From: Magicicada septendecula
Taxonomy: Eukaryota > Arthropoda > Insecta > Hemiptera > Cicadidae
Direction of reading: 5' to 3'
NCBI GenBank assembly: GCA_034769895.1
Contig: CM068372.1
Coordinates: forward strand, 370,035,258-370,099,257
Length of the DNA: 64,000 nt
The translations under genes and the position numbers were made by a program. The notes below the pieces were generated by a model. The model worked only from the letters and a program-made list of their open reading frames with translations. It did no database searches and was not told the DNA's origin. How positions within the stretch are numbered: position 1 is the first letter of the stretch; each line of letters starts with the position of its first letter. Positions 1-11,322 of this stretch are shown piece after piece.

Positions 1-2925
1 ATTAAACATAAGGCGGTGATTGATTTTCATAAACGGGTATTAGAATTAAATAATGAAGGGGAACCAGTCCGTATTAATTTTGAACGGGTGTTAGATGCGG
101 TAAGAATTTCAGGGGTAAGGGTGATACACAATCGGAATGATAAACAAGACATGGAAATTAGTATGAATGTGTGTAGTGAGAGTAAGATAGAGTATGAGGA
201 GAATGGGGATCACTTATGGAATGAAAGAGCACTGAAATTTTGTAGTGAGGGTGGCATGATAGGGAGTTCTCAACGTGAATCGTTGTGGCGGGTAGTAGAG
301 AATTTTAGAGAAGTGTTTGCCGATATACCAGGGAGGGCAAGAAACTATGAATGCGAGTTAAAGGTAAGGGAACACGCACCCTATGTGCAAAGAAGTTATC
401 CGGTGCCATATGCGAAGAGAAGAGCGGTCCAGCTTGAGTTAGAGAAAATGTTAGACGGAGATATAATTGAGCGATCTGTGTCACCATATTCTAACCCCTT
501 AGTTGTAGTGATTAAAAAAGATGGTAGAGTTAGGTTATGTTTAGATGCCCACAAAATCAATCAAATAATTATTCCAGACAGGGAGTCACCCGAAGCTATT
601 GAAGAAATATTTCAGAAGTTTAGCGGCGTACAATATATGACCTCTTTAGACCTAACCGCCGGGTATTGGCAAGTTCCATTGGCAGCAAATAGTAGAAAAT
701 ATACAGCCTTTTTATTCAATGGAAAGAACTATCAATTTAAGAGACTACCGTTCGGTCTGAACACCAGTGTAGCCAGCTTTATCAAGTGTCTTGACGAAAT
801 TTTGCAACCACATAACTTAGATTTTTTAACCATTTACGTTGATGATATTTTGATAGCGTCCAGAACTTTTGAAGAGCATGTAGAGCATTTGGAATATGTA
901 TTGGAGAAGTTATATCAGGGAGGTCTGACAGTGAATTGGGACAAATCGAAATTTTTGCAAACTGAGATACATTTTTTAGGTTTCATCATAACACCTACAG
1001 GAATACGTGCCAATCCGGATAAAGTAGAATCCATCCTGACGTTCCCGGAGCCCAAAAATATAAAACAATTGCAAAGTTTTCTTGGTCTTTGTAATTTTTA
1101 CAGGAAGTTCCAGCGGAACTACGCCCAGACGACGGCCCGACTAAGCGCAGTGCTGCAAAAGAATAAGCAATGGAGATGGGGTGATAACGAAAGAGCGGCG
1201 TTTAATGACATCAAAATTAAGTTCACAGACATGATACTAATGAACCATCCCAATTTTAATGACAAATTTTATTTGCAGACAGACGCTAGTAATATAGCAC
1301 TGGGAGCAGAACTTTACCAAGAGGACGAGGAGAAGGAACATAAAACCATCGCCTTCGCCAGCCGGACGTTGCTAGCCGCAGAGCGCAACTACACTACCAC
1401 CGAAAAGGAGCTCCTCAGTATAGTGTTCGCCGTGCGGAAGTTCCGAACGTATCTGCTGGGTAACAGAACCATCATCAGGACGGACCATAAAGCGCTGTCG
1501 TTCCTGAATACTTGTAAACTCACACACAGCCGGATAACCAGGTGGGTGTTAGCTCTTCAAGAGTATAATTTTTCTTGGGAATATATCAAGGGTGTAGAAA
1601 ACAGGGTGCCAGACACACTATCACGAGTAGACACAGACAGAAATAGAACAGGTAGAGATATTAAAGAGATAGAAATTTATAGACTATCCCGGGAAGATAA
1701 ACTTTTTGGGGAAGAATTAAAGGATATAAATATAATGCAAAGGGCGGATGGTAAATTAAATAAGATCATTATTAGCTTAGAATCAGATATAGATGAGTTT
1801 GGGTATAAGCAATATTTTCAAGTGTTTAAAGGGAGTTTGTTTAAAAAAGTAGAGGGGAGAGAGAGAGATTGGAGGTTAGTTATACCTGAAGGGTTGATAG
1901 AGAAAATAGTGTGGGACTGTCATCTTAGGTACGGGCATTTTGGGGCACGGAAGTGTGTGAATGTATTAAAGGAATCTTGTTTATTTAAGAATATGGAGAA
2001 ACGCGTCCGAAGAATACTTAGAGTTTGCGAGTTATGTCAGAAATCCAAAGTTGTAAATTATAGGTTAGAGGGAGAACTAAATTACATTAAAGTAGAAAAG
2101 CCATTCGATTTAGTAGCTGTAGATTTGTACGGCCCATTGCCAAAGGATAGGGGTGGAGTGATGCATATTTTTGTTGTACTTGACACTTTTTCCAAATATG
2201 TCAGACTATATAGCGTGAAGCGAGCAACGAGCAAGGTGCTGAGCGAGAAGATCACACGCGACTACATGATCAACGTGGGAAAGCCGAAGGTGATATTATC
2301 CGACCATGGGCCGCAGTTCATCAGCGGAAGATGGCGCCAGACTCTTGGATGGGAAGGTATCATCCCAAAACACACCGCAGTATATCACCCGCAGTCCAAT
2401 CAGGCGGAGAGAGTCATGAGGGAGTTGGGAAGAATTTTTCGAACATACTGCCACGCCAAACACAGTGAGTGGCCACTCTATGTCCAGAAGATTGAAAATT
2501 GGCTAAACTGCACCACCCATGAGTCGACGGGGTTCACACCTTATGAGCTAATAAGAGGAAAGCGTCCACAGAGGATTCTGGAACAATTAATCGAATATCC
2601 ACCGGAGACCAACACTATTTGTCACGATGTTAAACTTAGACTAGCGAATGAAAGTTTGTTGACGAAGGGAGAGAGGAGAAAACAGCGCCATGATAGGAAA
2701 GGTAAGTGGACGAAGTATGAGGTTGGACAGCTGGTATTGATACGACGACATGACTTATCAAGTGCACAAGACAAGGAGATCAAGAAGTTTTTCTTATTGT
2801 ACGAGGGGCCGTACGAGATAGTAGAAATAAAAATGAAAAATTCGTATGTGTTACAGAATAGAGAAACCAGGGAGATAGTAGGTACGCACAATGCTACAAA
2901 TTTGAAATTATTTTGGTCAGCATAA
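1..2925 (+). CDS. pol: Ty3/Gypsy retrotransposon pol polyprotein (RT, RNase H, integrase), 5' partial
   Basis: The frame is open from the left window edge, so the true start and any gag/protease lie outside; a GTG at 16 is only the first possible in-frame start. Counting from 16, the reverse transcriptase covers about residues 125-330 with a YVDD box near 274. RNase H follows at about 415-545 (TDAS, EKELL, RTDHKAL). The integrase has an H..H/CELC zinc region near 640-685 and a D703-D763-E798 catalytic triad, then a C-terminal domain with GPYEIVEI. No stop or frameshift interrupts the 970 or so visible codons, so the enzyme could still be functional. The product would copy element RNA and integrate the cDNA. 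There is no env-like ORF downstream. Family identity is certain; the clade within Gypsy is not. Confidence 0.95.
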   Translation: MKHKAVIDFHKRVLELNNEGEPVRINFERVLDAVRISGVRVIHNRNDKQDMEISMNVCSESKIEYEENGDHLWNERALKFCSEGGMIGSSQRESLWRVVENFREVFADIPGRARNYECELKVREHAPYVQRSYPVPYAKRRAVQLELEKMLDGDIIERSVSPYSNPLVVVIKKDGRVRLCLDAHKINQIIIPDRESPEAIEEIFQKFSGVQYMTSLDLTAGYWQVPLAANSRKYTAFLFNGKNYQFKRLPFGLNTSVASFIKCLDEILQPHNLDFLTIYVDDILIASRTFEEHVEHLEYVLEKLYQGGLTVNWDKSKFLQTEIHFLGFIITPTGIRANPDKVESILTFPEPKNIKQLQSFLGLCNFYRKFQRNYAQTTARLSAVLQKNKQWRWGDNERAAFNDIKIKFTDMILMNHPNFNDKFYLQTDASNIALGAELYQEDEEKEHKTIAFASRTLLAAERNYTTTEKELLSIVFAVRKFRTYLLGNRTIIRTDHKALSFLNTCKLTHSRITRWVLALQEYNFSWEYIKGVENRVPDTLSRVDTDRNRTGRDIKEIEIYRLSREDKLFGEELKDINIMQRADGKLNKIIISLESDIDEFGYKQYFQVFKGSLFKKVEGRERDWRLVIPEGLIEKIVWDCHLRYGHFGARKCVNVLKESCLFKNMEKRVRRILRVCELCQKSKVVNYRLEGELNYIKVEKPFDLVAVDLYGPLPKDRGGVMHIFVVLDTFSKYVRLYSVKRATSKVLSEKITRDYMINVGKPKVILSDHGPQFISGRWRQTLGWEGIIPKHTAVYHPQSNQAERVMRELGRIFRTYCHAKHSEWPLYVQKIENWLNCTTHESTGFTPYELIRGKRPQRILEQLIEYPPETNTICHDVKLRLANESLLTKGERRKQRHDRKGKWTKYEVGQLVLIRRHDLSSAQDKEIKKFFLLYEGPYEIVEIKMKNSYVLQNRETREIVGTHNATNLKLFWSA

Positions 2926-3000
2926 GGATTTTATTAAATTGTAAAGGTATGAATGTTATTTAATTATTCTTTTATGTTTTTAGAAGGGCTCCTCCCCCAT

Positions 3001-3106
3001 TTTCGGGCGGCCACGATCTTACCAGTCCTGGCCGTGGAATTCGGAACTCGGAGGCGGGCCATGGTTGGCAGATCTTCCTTCGGGCGGTGAAAGCAACGAT
3101 GGTCCG
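3001..3106 (+). promoter_or_regulatory. Structured hairpin module, copy A
   Basis: TTTCGGGCGG opens the module. Hairpin 1 pairs CGGCCA (3008-3013) with TGGCCG (3029-3034) around a 15-nt loop containing CTTACCAG. Hairpin 2 pairs 3055-3067 with 3094-3106 (13 positions, one G-T wobble, one G-G mismatch). AAATTGGT follows, as in copies B and C. The function is unknown. Confidence 0.6.
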
Positions 3107-4066
3107 GCTCCACCAAAATTGGTCAAAATTTGAAAACTTCCATCATATTTGAACGAGGAGGGCGACCCCAAAAAAAAAAAAAAAGGTACGTGACGAATTA
3201 AATTTTTATACACTCTGGGTACAGCAATTTTGATGTACCTGTCACGTACCTGCACTGCCTTAGAGTGATTATATAAAGGAGGCTACACCTAAATGCAAGG
3301 CAGTGCATACAAATTTCAATAATTTTAGTGTCACTGGCAAATTTAAAACTGAGCCATGGACAACAGTTTTGCTTAAACCCGAAATGAAGTGTTTTGCTGG
3401 GAGGCACATTTGATGAAGATTTAGACGGTGGGTCTGGAGAAATGAGAGTTAGAGAGAGAAAAGTAGGAAATAAAGTGGGGAGTAATTTCACAAAGCAGAT
3501 CTAAGTTTTCATCAAAACTGTGCCCCATTGCAAAACACCCCCGTTTCGGGTGCGTCCATAATCGCCGATTTAATAAAAAAAAAAAAAAAAATTGATGTAT
3601 ATAATTTTAAATTTAAATAAATTTTACAATTAAGTGACCAAAAACAATTGTCAAGTTTAGTATCAGTGAGTATGGGAACGTTTTAAAAAATGTGTAACCA
3701 AATAAAAACTTGGTATCAATACAAGAAGTGAGGATGATTTTGGGGGGTAGATTGGTGCTCAACGAAGTGGTAGAACAAGGGAATGTGGAACTGCATTTGT
3801 AGAAAGATTAATTTTCAATTGTTAAGTAATTAATTAGTTATTAAGTGGCTATTGAGGGGGTGGCCTGTACTCTCTTAGATAGCGAAATGGGTTGGGGGTA
3901 ACAGTGAGTGTTACCTCCATCGGAGGCCAAAATGGCGATAAATGTGCGGCACACCTTATCTGTGTAAAGTAAAAAAAAGTTTTACACCCATTACTAAATA
4001 ACGTGTCGCACATAATAATATTGATGTGAAACAGGCAATGAAATGAAAGTTTAGATTTCCTCGACT

Positions 4067-4153
4067 TTTCGGGCGGTTACTGCCTTACCAGCACTAACCG
4101 TGGTTTTGGCTAGCGGCCAGCTATGGTCATATCAAGTCCCTTGACCATAGCTG
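4067..4153 (+). promoter_or_regulatory. Structured hairpin module, copy B
   Basis: Hairpin 1 pairs CGGTTA (4074-4079) with TAACCG (4095-4100) around a 15-nt loop containing CTTACCAG. Hairpin 2 is a perfect 12-bp stem, 4118-4129 with 4142-4153. The sequence downstream (TATGGAACAGCGGCT, then a purine-rich segment) also matches the second Gypsy element near 19210-19460. Confidence 0.65.
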
Positions 4154-5369
4154 ACTTGAAATTGGTATATATTTGAAATCCAATGGGGGGACATTAGAGG
4201 AAATCCTTCCGGCACTATGGAACAGCGGCTGCCACTCTGCCCGCGTGGGGGTAGCAAGACCGGTGGCAGATCCGTTTTAAGGGTGTATGATTATATAACA
4301 AGAACATGATGGTGTTCACTACTTTAAAACTTAATAGCGGAAGCAGAGACACGGAGAGGTAAAACCTGCTCCAAAATATACCGGCTCTGTGGAAGCGAAT
4401 GGGCGCCACAGTCCACCATAATATGAAATAGTGTGTGTGGCTAGGAGGTGACGCAAAGGAGTCACGAATGTAAATTTTATAACATAACATTTTTTTATTC
4501 AAAGTTTGATCAAACAAAATGCTTGTGCTCTGTTCAGGTAACTAGCTGCTTAGATATGTAAAAATAAGGTGTTCATTATGCGCTTTTAATTGTATTATTT
4601 TATTGTTGTCTGTTAGATAAGCGTTGATAAGAATATGTATTTTCATTATGTGTGTGTATTTTTTTTTTAAGCCAATAATTAAATCGTCTGGCAGGTTAAC
4701 ATAAATGACCAGAATCAGAGAAATGGGAAACAATGAGGTGAGGAGTAATGATAAATAAATATCTATATCTTTCATGTAATTTGTTCAATTTTGAGATGCA
4801 TTTTCATTATGTTAGGATATCAGCTGATCAGCAATAACATGTCACTGGTATATTGGTTTGTCAATGTTTTAAGTAAGGAGTGTTCAATGTAAGGTCTGAT
4901 GTATTACCGATGTTTGGAAGTAATGATAAAAATAATTTGCTACAATGAGAAATAAAATAACAATAATTTATGCAAGTTAATAAAAGATAGTTTTTTGGGT
5001 GATAAATATTTTATGGGACACGTAGACCTGTCCAAGTTGAAATCAAAGTTGAATTTGAAATGATGGAGATGAATATGATGTAATGTTGTTTTTGAGTTAA
5101 TGTAATGTAACAGAATTTTGTGAAATATTGATGTTGACACAATAGTAATGGAGAATAATTGTAGAGTTCTGAATGATATATTTATGTTTATAATTAAGGA
5201 GGTTATTTTGTTGTATTTGTAGTAAGGTAATGCGATTGAGATTTTTGGGGATGGCAATTTTGTATTAGAGGGTAGTGTAATGTAGGAGTCCGCAACAAGG
5301 GTTGGGACGGGATAGGGATAGATTTTAGTGGGGAAGGGGCCGCCTTAGGTAAAATCCAGGGGCCAAATA

Positions 5370-5455
5370 AGGGAAATGAGTTTTGGGTAGGGGAAACACG
5401 TATCCTAAGTACAAAGGGTTAGAGAGTATTTTTTTATATATTGAGAGAAGGCGGC
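5370..5455 (+). pseudogene. Decayed Gypsy pol-like fragment
   Basis: A short stretch resembles the segment of pol just before the reverse transcriptase (about 358-420) and, more clearly, the decayed copy near 18531-18590 in the second Gypsy element (a GGGAAACACGTATCCTAAGT-like run). It carries stops and is out of place downstream of the intact pol, which suggests past recombination between related elements. The match is by eye only. Confidence 0.4.
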
Positions 5456-6752
5456 GATTTGTGTTCAATGATAAGTTGGGGCTTAGAGTGTCTTGATTAG
5501 TAGATATTTTGGTAGAGTGTCATGGTAGTTGAAGTTGATTAATATTAGAGTCAGAGGGAGAAAGTTTATATATGCATAGAGATCTAATACAGTAAATGAG
5601 AATAAATAATTTACATCACCCACAGTAAAGTATAGCGAGATTGTTAAATGAAGAGTAGGATTGTTGAATAAAAAGAGAAATTTATGATGAAGAATATAAA
5701 ATTTTTATTTTTTCGAAACCAGTGACAGAATTTTGATGGAATTGAAAGTAATGTAAAATTAAGAATTGTTTATTTTAAATAATTTAAATGTCAAGTTAAT
5801 GATTATTTATATTACTATTTTGTTTATTTTAAATATTTTGTTTTATTATGTTTGTATTTCAAGGTAGGGTATTACAGATGTTCAGTGTGTTTTCAGAAAT
5901 CATACATAACATATGTAGTTCAAGGGTTTTGGACTTGACCTAGTTACGATCAGCTGATGAGGTCATACACCTACTAAGCTTGTATAGTAGGAATCCAATT
6001 TTAATTTGTTTGTTTGAGTAATTCAAACCAATATTTGAATAATTTTAATAAATGTTATTTAATAAATATTTAATGAATAATTTTTTTTTGAATTTTAAAA
6101 TTTTGAAAATTTTTAATTTTTTTTGAAAAAAAAAAAAAAAAAAAAAGATTTTTCGCCTGCCAGCGAATGAATATTTTAGATAATGATTCTTTTATTATGC
6201 GTGCATTAACCATGTTTATTTTATTGCATTACATTGTATTGATAGACTATAAGGGGTTCTCATGTTAGATTAAGGATGTGTGTATATTATTGGAAATGTC
6301 TAGGTTAAGTCATTTGAAACAAAAATTTAAAAAAACCAGGAAGAGAATTTTTTGATAAAAGATTTTTTTGAATTTTGAATCTTTTTAATTTTAATAAATT
6401 TTAAAAGAAATTTTTGATTTTTAATGTGTTATGGTCACATATAATGTTAGTGTGTGTGAGCCCAGTATTTGCTAAAGGCAGCCCAGCTTGCAAAAAGGGG
6501 ATCCATATCGGCGGAGGAGCTGGAGTAATTTTAGCCAGGGGTTGAGGATTTTGGGGGGTAGCATGTTAGAAGGTGAGGTGCTCTGTGGTACGAGGCTGTT
6601 CGATTTCTTGGTGTTGGGATCTCTTACGGAGAAGTCCAGTGATCTCGTCCAGATGAGTCCATGGTCGCTGAGCCAGGGGGGTCGTGTACCCATGAGATTA
6701 AGAACCAGGGGGTTGTTGGCACCAGTTCCTCACCGGTCCTCTTTGGGGTTAT

Positions 6753-6799
6753 CGATGAGATTTCTTCTGTCATGAACAGCAGAATTCTCATCGAGGGGG
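6753..6799 (+). promoter_or_regulatory. Hairpin abutting polypurine tract, Gypsy element 1
   Basis: CGATGAGA (6753-6760) pairs with TCTCATCG (6786-6793), with an inner TTCTG/CAGAA stem (6765-6769 with 6780-6784). GAGGGGG (6793-6799) is the likely plus-strand primer tract, 3 nt before the LTR. The same arrangement recurs at 20375-20420 with a different sequence. Confidence 0.6.
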
Positions 6800-6802
6800 T
6801 AT

Positions 6803-8027
6803 TGTAGCGGGTCAATTTTTGGGTGTTTTTATTTTTACCGTATGGGGCAAGTACATTTTTATTTCTTTCATTTTGGTGCGGGTTTGTAAAAAAGAAGTTG
6901 TGAAAATTATTGGGTAACAAAATTCATTCCGTTATAATAGAACGCAGTGCAACGTTATTTTCCATGCAACAGCACGATGTTGAGAAACAGTGAGACAAAA
7001 GCGATACGTCGGTGTTATTGTGTAAGTCGGCAAGCGAAGCATTTACCCCCTTCAAACTTCTCAGAAATCTGTACTTGTGTAACGGCATACAGACGCAACT
7101 GCCCCAACATAAGTTTGAGTGACGCAGCCAGCCACAAAACAGGATGTCCTGGGACGAACAAAATCCAGAAATGTGCTTTTTGAGCGGCAGGAAGTCATGG
7201 CTAAATCCGGTCTTTCCAATGACATCAGCAGAGCAGACGCCAATATTGTACTCTGGTACCACACATATACCAGCTATAATCCAGGCATAAAATGGTTATG
7301 CCACCACAATTAAGCACAAACGGCGACTAAAACCTGATGGCCGTGACTGCTCATTTCCCGCGACTCAACGAAGCACATTGCCCAGTTCGTCTCTGACTGT
7401 GTCGGCGCCGACACGCGAGCTCAATACGCTCGTATAATATCGTTAATTTTCAATAATGAAAGTAAAGCAGTTCTTTTAAAAGCAGTGATAGGATGGGAGG
7501 AGTGTAGAACACTAACATGTAAATTTGGAATTCCTTTTCGTCTTTTTCATAGACATCTTCAATCTACCGCGGGCTGGCCACGAGGTCACCGAAGAAAGCG
7601 TTATCGGTAGTGCTATAAAAAAAAAATTATGTATTCAATCTGGTAATTGGGGTTTGAAAACGGAATGTGAGTAGAGAGTGTGCAAAGCTGGGCTGTGTTT
7701 TTTGTTTATGTGTGTATAATTATGAAGTTGTAAAATTGTCCATTACAAGGTAAGCTATAGTCAGTAAGGTATAATAATTGCGTAACATGTCGCACGAAGA
7801 TTTGTAATGTCAATAATTCAGACTAATTAAAGAAAAATCTAATTTCTCTTCCACAAAATTGCGAGTTAAAATTCTTTCAAAACCTTAGTTCGTTTTATGT
7901 GCTGTCATAGTTCGTCGAACGAAATGGGTTTACCTCCACTACGAGATCCGGCCAGATTATAGACTAAAGGTAAGTGGGAGATGGTATTGAATAAAATATA
8001 AATATTACTTAAATTGTAAGAGTTACA
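6803..8027 (+). repeat. 3' LTR of Gypsy element 1 (inferred)
   Basis: It starts TGTAGCGGG just after the GAGGGGGTAT tract, in the same context as the second Gypsy LTR (GAGGGGGTAT then TGTAACGGG). The proposed end is GAGTTACA at 8027, the same last eight bases as the second element's LTR, giving 1,225 bp against 1,210 and 1,248 bp there. A splice-donor-like GGTAAGT occurs near 7970. The 5' LTR is outside the window, so neither the end point nor a target-site duplication can be confirmed. Confidence 0.6.
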
Positions 8028-8611
8028 ATTGGGTAAGATAAAAAAAAAAAAGATTAAAAAATAATTTCACCACTAAGGAATGTTTAACATCTTTATATTG
8101 TTGCTCAGAGTTTGAGAAGTTGGCTTGCAAGTTCTGTTTAATGTCAGACAACTGAATTATTCTTTGTACCACACTCTCTTCTTTAACATTCCAGGTTGCA
8201 GGTTATTTGTAAATAACAAATACTTGATACTTATATTCTGCAGAATTGACTGTAGGATTCGGAAAACCTAAACTGATGCAGGCCGAAAGTTAAGTAAACA
8301 TCAACTTCACTTATATTTTTAAGTTGACTTTCTAAAGGACACATATTGTTAGTGTTAACTAAGGAAGTCTCTAAATCTAAGGCACGAAACTCTGTAAGGA
8401 GCCAAATTCAGCTGTTTTAACATTTACTTCTGTCACCAACAGAAGACCTATCACTTTCAGAGTAAGTGGGTCTACTAGATTCACAGTACAAGACATTCAG
8501 GTACAAAAAAAAAACATTGTAGCTTGCTTTGTGCCATGCTGCCTTGATAGCAAGGAAGATTAGTTAGATGAATGGAATCAGTAACACCCAGCTAAGCAAG
8601 TACATGTACAG
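8028..8611. other. Unassigned spacer between Gypsy element 1 and hAT element
   Basis: This is AT-rich sequence with an A-run near 8040-8052 and no ORF or recognised repeat. By position it would be host intron sequence, if the USP48-type gene extends this far left. Bases 8604-8611 (ATGTACAG) are the left target-site duplication of the hAT element. Confidence 0.4.
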
Positions 8612-10925
8612 TAGGGTGGAACGAAAATGGCCTTTTTTTATTTTTTTTTTTTTTTAGTTTTGTAATAGTGAGGAAAAGTTGCCTTTTAGGTTCAAAAAAA
8701 AGAAAAAAAAATTTGGTTGCTATACTACAACATCTTGAGGTGCCGCAAAGAGCTTAAAGTTTGTAAAAAAATTAAAAAATTGAAAAATTATAAACTTTGA
8801 TAAATAATTTTTTATGGTTTTCTCGTACATATAATGTTACAAAAGATAGTTGTAAATACATATATAAGCATTAGAATTGGAAAAAATTATTAATTACAAA
8901 ATATAATAATAATAAAAAATATTTTTTAATGTCAAAAAGTTTGTATTTTTGCTAATTTTGAAACTTTTGCGAACATTTTGGTTGTTACAAATAGTAGTAA
9001 ATAAGGTTGAAATAAAAGCTCGTCAAATCAATTATATATTTTTTTTTATTAGAGCACACGTAAAAAAATATCATAATACACTTTTAAAGACATTGAAAGT
9101 TCATTTTTTATGATTTAAAAAACCCTTAATAATTACAAATGTTACAGCTGCAAAATGTTTGTTTCTACTTCATTGACACATTACACTGTTTTTTTGTATC
9201 AAATTTTGGCATGTTCTCACGTGAGTCAATTTTTGCTCTTATATATCCTTCTCTTGCGATTGAACCACAGACATTTTGAGCCGATTCGGTCACCAGTTTC
9301 ACAGCTCTTTCCACTGCTTGCGTGTGACAAGGAAGCCGGGGAAAGTCGATAAGCGGGTCCACTTTACTATTTGGTTGAGCTTCAGATGTCTTCCGTATAA
9401 AGTCTTTGAGAGAGCCAATGGAAACATGTTTTACCAAGGGGGGTTCAGTTACGTCATTTTCAGCCCATGAGATCATGGCGATGTAATCCTTTGCGTCAAA
9501 GTTTATCTTTGGAACTTTAAACTTCCTGACTCCGCCTCTACTTTCTGTTCTTGCTTTTAAAACATGTCGTAAACCAAGTTCTCTTACATTTTTGCGCTCA
9601 TCACATAGCATGGACAAAAGGAGATTTTCTGCAGCAGCAAAGTACCCATTTCTTTGAATAACCGAGTTTAGAACGTTCTTGAAATCATCAGAGAGATAGC
9701 GTGAATATGAGATAAGCTTAAACAGATGTTTGGAACCATAAGTACATGAAGGTTTTAACTTAATGTTAAACCACACAGGTGCATACCCTTTCACAATGTA
9801 CTCAGCCAAAGTCTTAAGCTTTTCAGTTGGATTTTCAGTTGCCACATACAATCTAAGTATACGGTTTGCTAATGTAAGCCACCTGGAGTGAGCAAGTTTT
9901 CCAGAGTTTCTTAAAGATAAATCTAGTGAGCAATTTCCACTTGATACAGCGATACATATATCCAATAAATACTTCTGATCTGTACTTAAATCATTTATGT
10001 TCTCCAAAAGAGGAAGGTTATTTTCAATTGGCAAGAAAGTAACCACAGGAAGATTAGCACAGTTTTCCAGCTGCTGACCTATTTCGCCTTTAAACTCATT
10101 GGGTCCCTTCGTTTTACCATCTAAATGACAAAAAAGATGTTGCAAAGGTAGCTCATTTCCATGGAACAAACAAACTAACCATTGTAAAGGTCTTCCTATT
10201 TCATTTTCCATCAAAGAAATCACACCATTATTATGTCCAGTGTTTACAACGGTTCCATCACACCCAATAGCAGTAAAGTTCAAAAGTTGTTCGTTGTGTT
10301 CTCTGTCTTCAAGAAACTCCAGTATACTGTCTGCTATGTCTTTTCCAGTGCCAGATTTAGGTGTTACGTGGCCTAAAACTTTGAGTTTGGTTCCTCTATT
10401 AGTGAAACGTGCTCTTCTGAAATAACTTTTTTGTACGACTTAATTCCTTTCTTTTCTTGAACAATTGTTTTGTCTCTTCTTCCATCAAAAAACAATGCAA
10501 TAGTTAAACTGTTTTTATTTTTCTATTTATATTAAAATGCCTATTTGAAACTTTTTATTGCATAATCGAGACACGTAAAATTCTTTGAAAAAGTTACAAA
10601 AAGTGTGTTTTTATAAAACTTTACCGCTCTTGCGGCACCTCAAGACATAATCCGAAAAGTTAAAAAAAAATTGTATGTCTTTTTTGATATAAAAACTGCT
10701 TTTTTGACAGTATTTGAAATGAAAAAAAATTTTTTGACAACTTCTTAAAAAAACTTAAAAATGTAGCGAAAATTGCAATTTTATGAAAATTTATCGTCCT
10801 TGCGGCACCTCAAGACGTGCTCCAATATTTTTCATATCATTTTTTTATCTTATCTACACCAAAAGGCAACTTTTCCGCGCTATTACAAATTAAAAATCCA
10901 AACTTGATTTTTTCGTTCCACCCTA
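8612..10925 (-). mobile_element. hAT-like DNA transposon, 2,314 bp
   Basis: The ends are inverted repeats beginning TAGGGTGGAACGAAAA. Similarity continues imperfectly for about 75 bp and includes a GGAAAAGTTGCCTTTT run at both ends. The element is flanked by an exact 8-bp duplication ATGTACAG (8604-8611 and 10926-10933). An 8-bp duplication and TAGGG termini fit the hAT superfamily. A subterminal motif CTTGCGGCACCTCAAGA occurs twice at the right end (10629-10645, 10799-10815) and once inverted at the left (8733-8749). The transposase is on the minus strand and is broken. Confidence 0.8.
9165..10520 (-). pseudogene. Transposase of the hAT-like element, frameshifted
   Basis: The main frame (9165-10283 and upstream to about 10380) encodes roughly 400 residues with IGCDGTVVNTG, LVCLFHGNELPL, HTQAVERAVKLVTE and GYIRAK motifs. 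I associate these with an uncharacterised protein family found in many insects. Upstream, a second frame reads FFDGRRDKTIVQ and SEEHVSL before a 1-nt shift near 10380 joins it to the main frame. The acidic residues in FFDGR and GCDGT are candidates for a DDE-type catalytic core, but I cannot prove this. The frameshift makes it probably inactive. It is called a transposase because it fills an element with intact inverted repeats and a target-site duplication. Confidence 0.65.
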
Positions 10926-10933
10926 ATGTACAG

Positions 10934-11050
10934 TGATGATAAAAAACAGTATTACTTGATTTCACTGTCAGATTTTCAGATTTATCAGTGAGTGGATACA
11001 AAATTTTTTGTAGGGAGGGTGGGAGGGGGAGGGGAGGGGGAGGGGGAGGG

Positions 11051-11103
<53 letters not shown>

Positions 11104-11322
11104 AATTTTTAAAAACTCTGAGGGGAAGATTGATCCCCTCAGGACGATGTAAATTGAACACTCGGGTCTCGATGTGCAGTAGAAAAACACCTCGTTGTGA
11201 GGCTAACAAAATTTTCATTCACTTTGCACATGTGCAGAACAGTTTTGTGTGGGTGTTTCATAGCGTGAACATCATCGCCTGCAACAAGACTGGTGCGAGA
11301 AGCATGTATGTGACAGAGAGGG
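10934..11322. other. Spacer with GA-rich microsatellite and small hairpin
   Basis: This lies between the hAT and BEL insertions. It contains the purine tract at 11011-11100 and a 9-bp hairpin (CTGAGGGGA 11118-11126 with TCCCCTCAG 11134-11142). No gene is visible. Bases 11318-11322 (GAGGG) are the left target-site duplication of the BEL element. Confidence 0.6.
11011..11100 (+). repeat. (GGGGA)n / (GA)n microsatellite
   Basis: GGGGA-type repeats run into an uninterrupted GA dinucleotide tract of about 45 bp. The reading frames through it are low-complexity artefacts. Confidence 0.95.

Larger units (their letters stand above)
2926..6802 (+). other. Long non-coding 3' region of Gypsy element 1
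   Basis: This 3.9-kb stretch between the pol stop and the 3' LTR has no convincing ORF, which is far longer than a usual Gypsy 3' untranslated segment. It holds two copies of a hairpin module (3001-3106, 4067-4153), a block matching the second Gypsy element (about 4060-4450 against 19070-19465), a short pol-like fragment near 5385-5450, an AT-rich stretch, and a second shared block near 6608-6685 (against 20213-20285). A decayed env or accessory region is possible, but I see no protein evidence for it. Confidence 0.7.

Noticed and set aside
2926..6802. An env gene for Gypsy element 1
   Set aside because: The space is large enough, but no ORF, signal peptide or membrane segment is visible in any frame.
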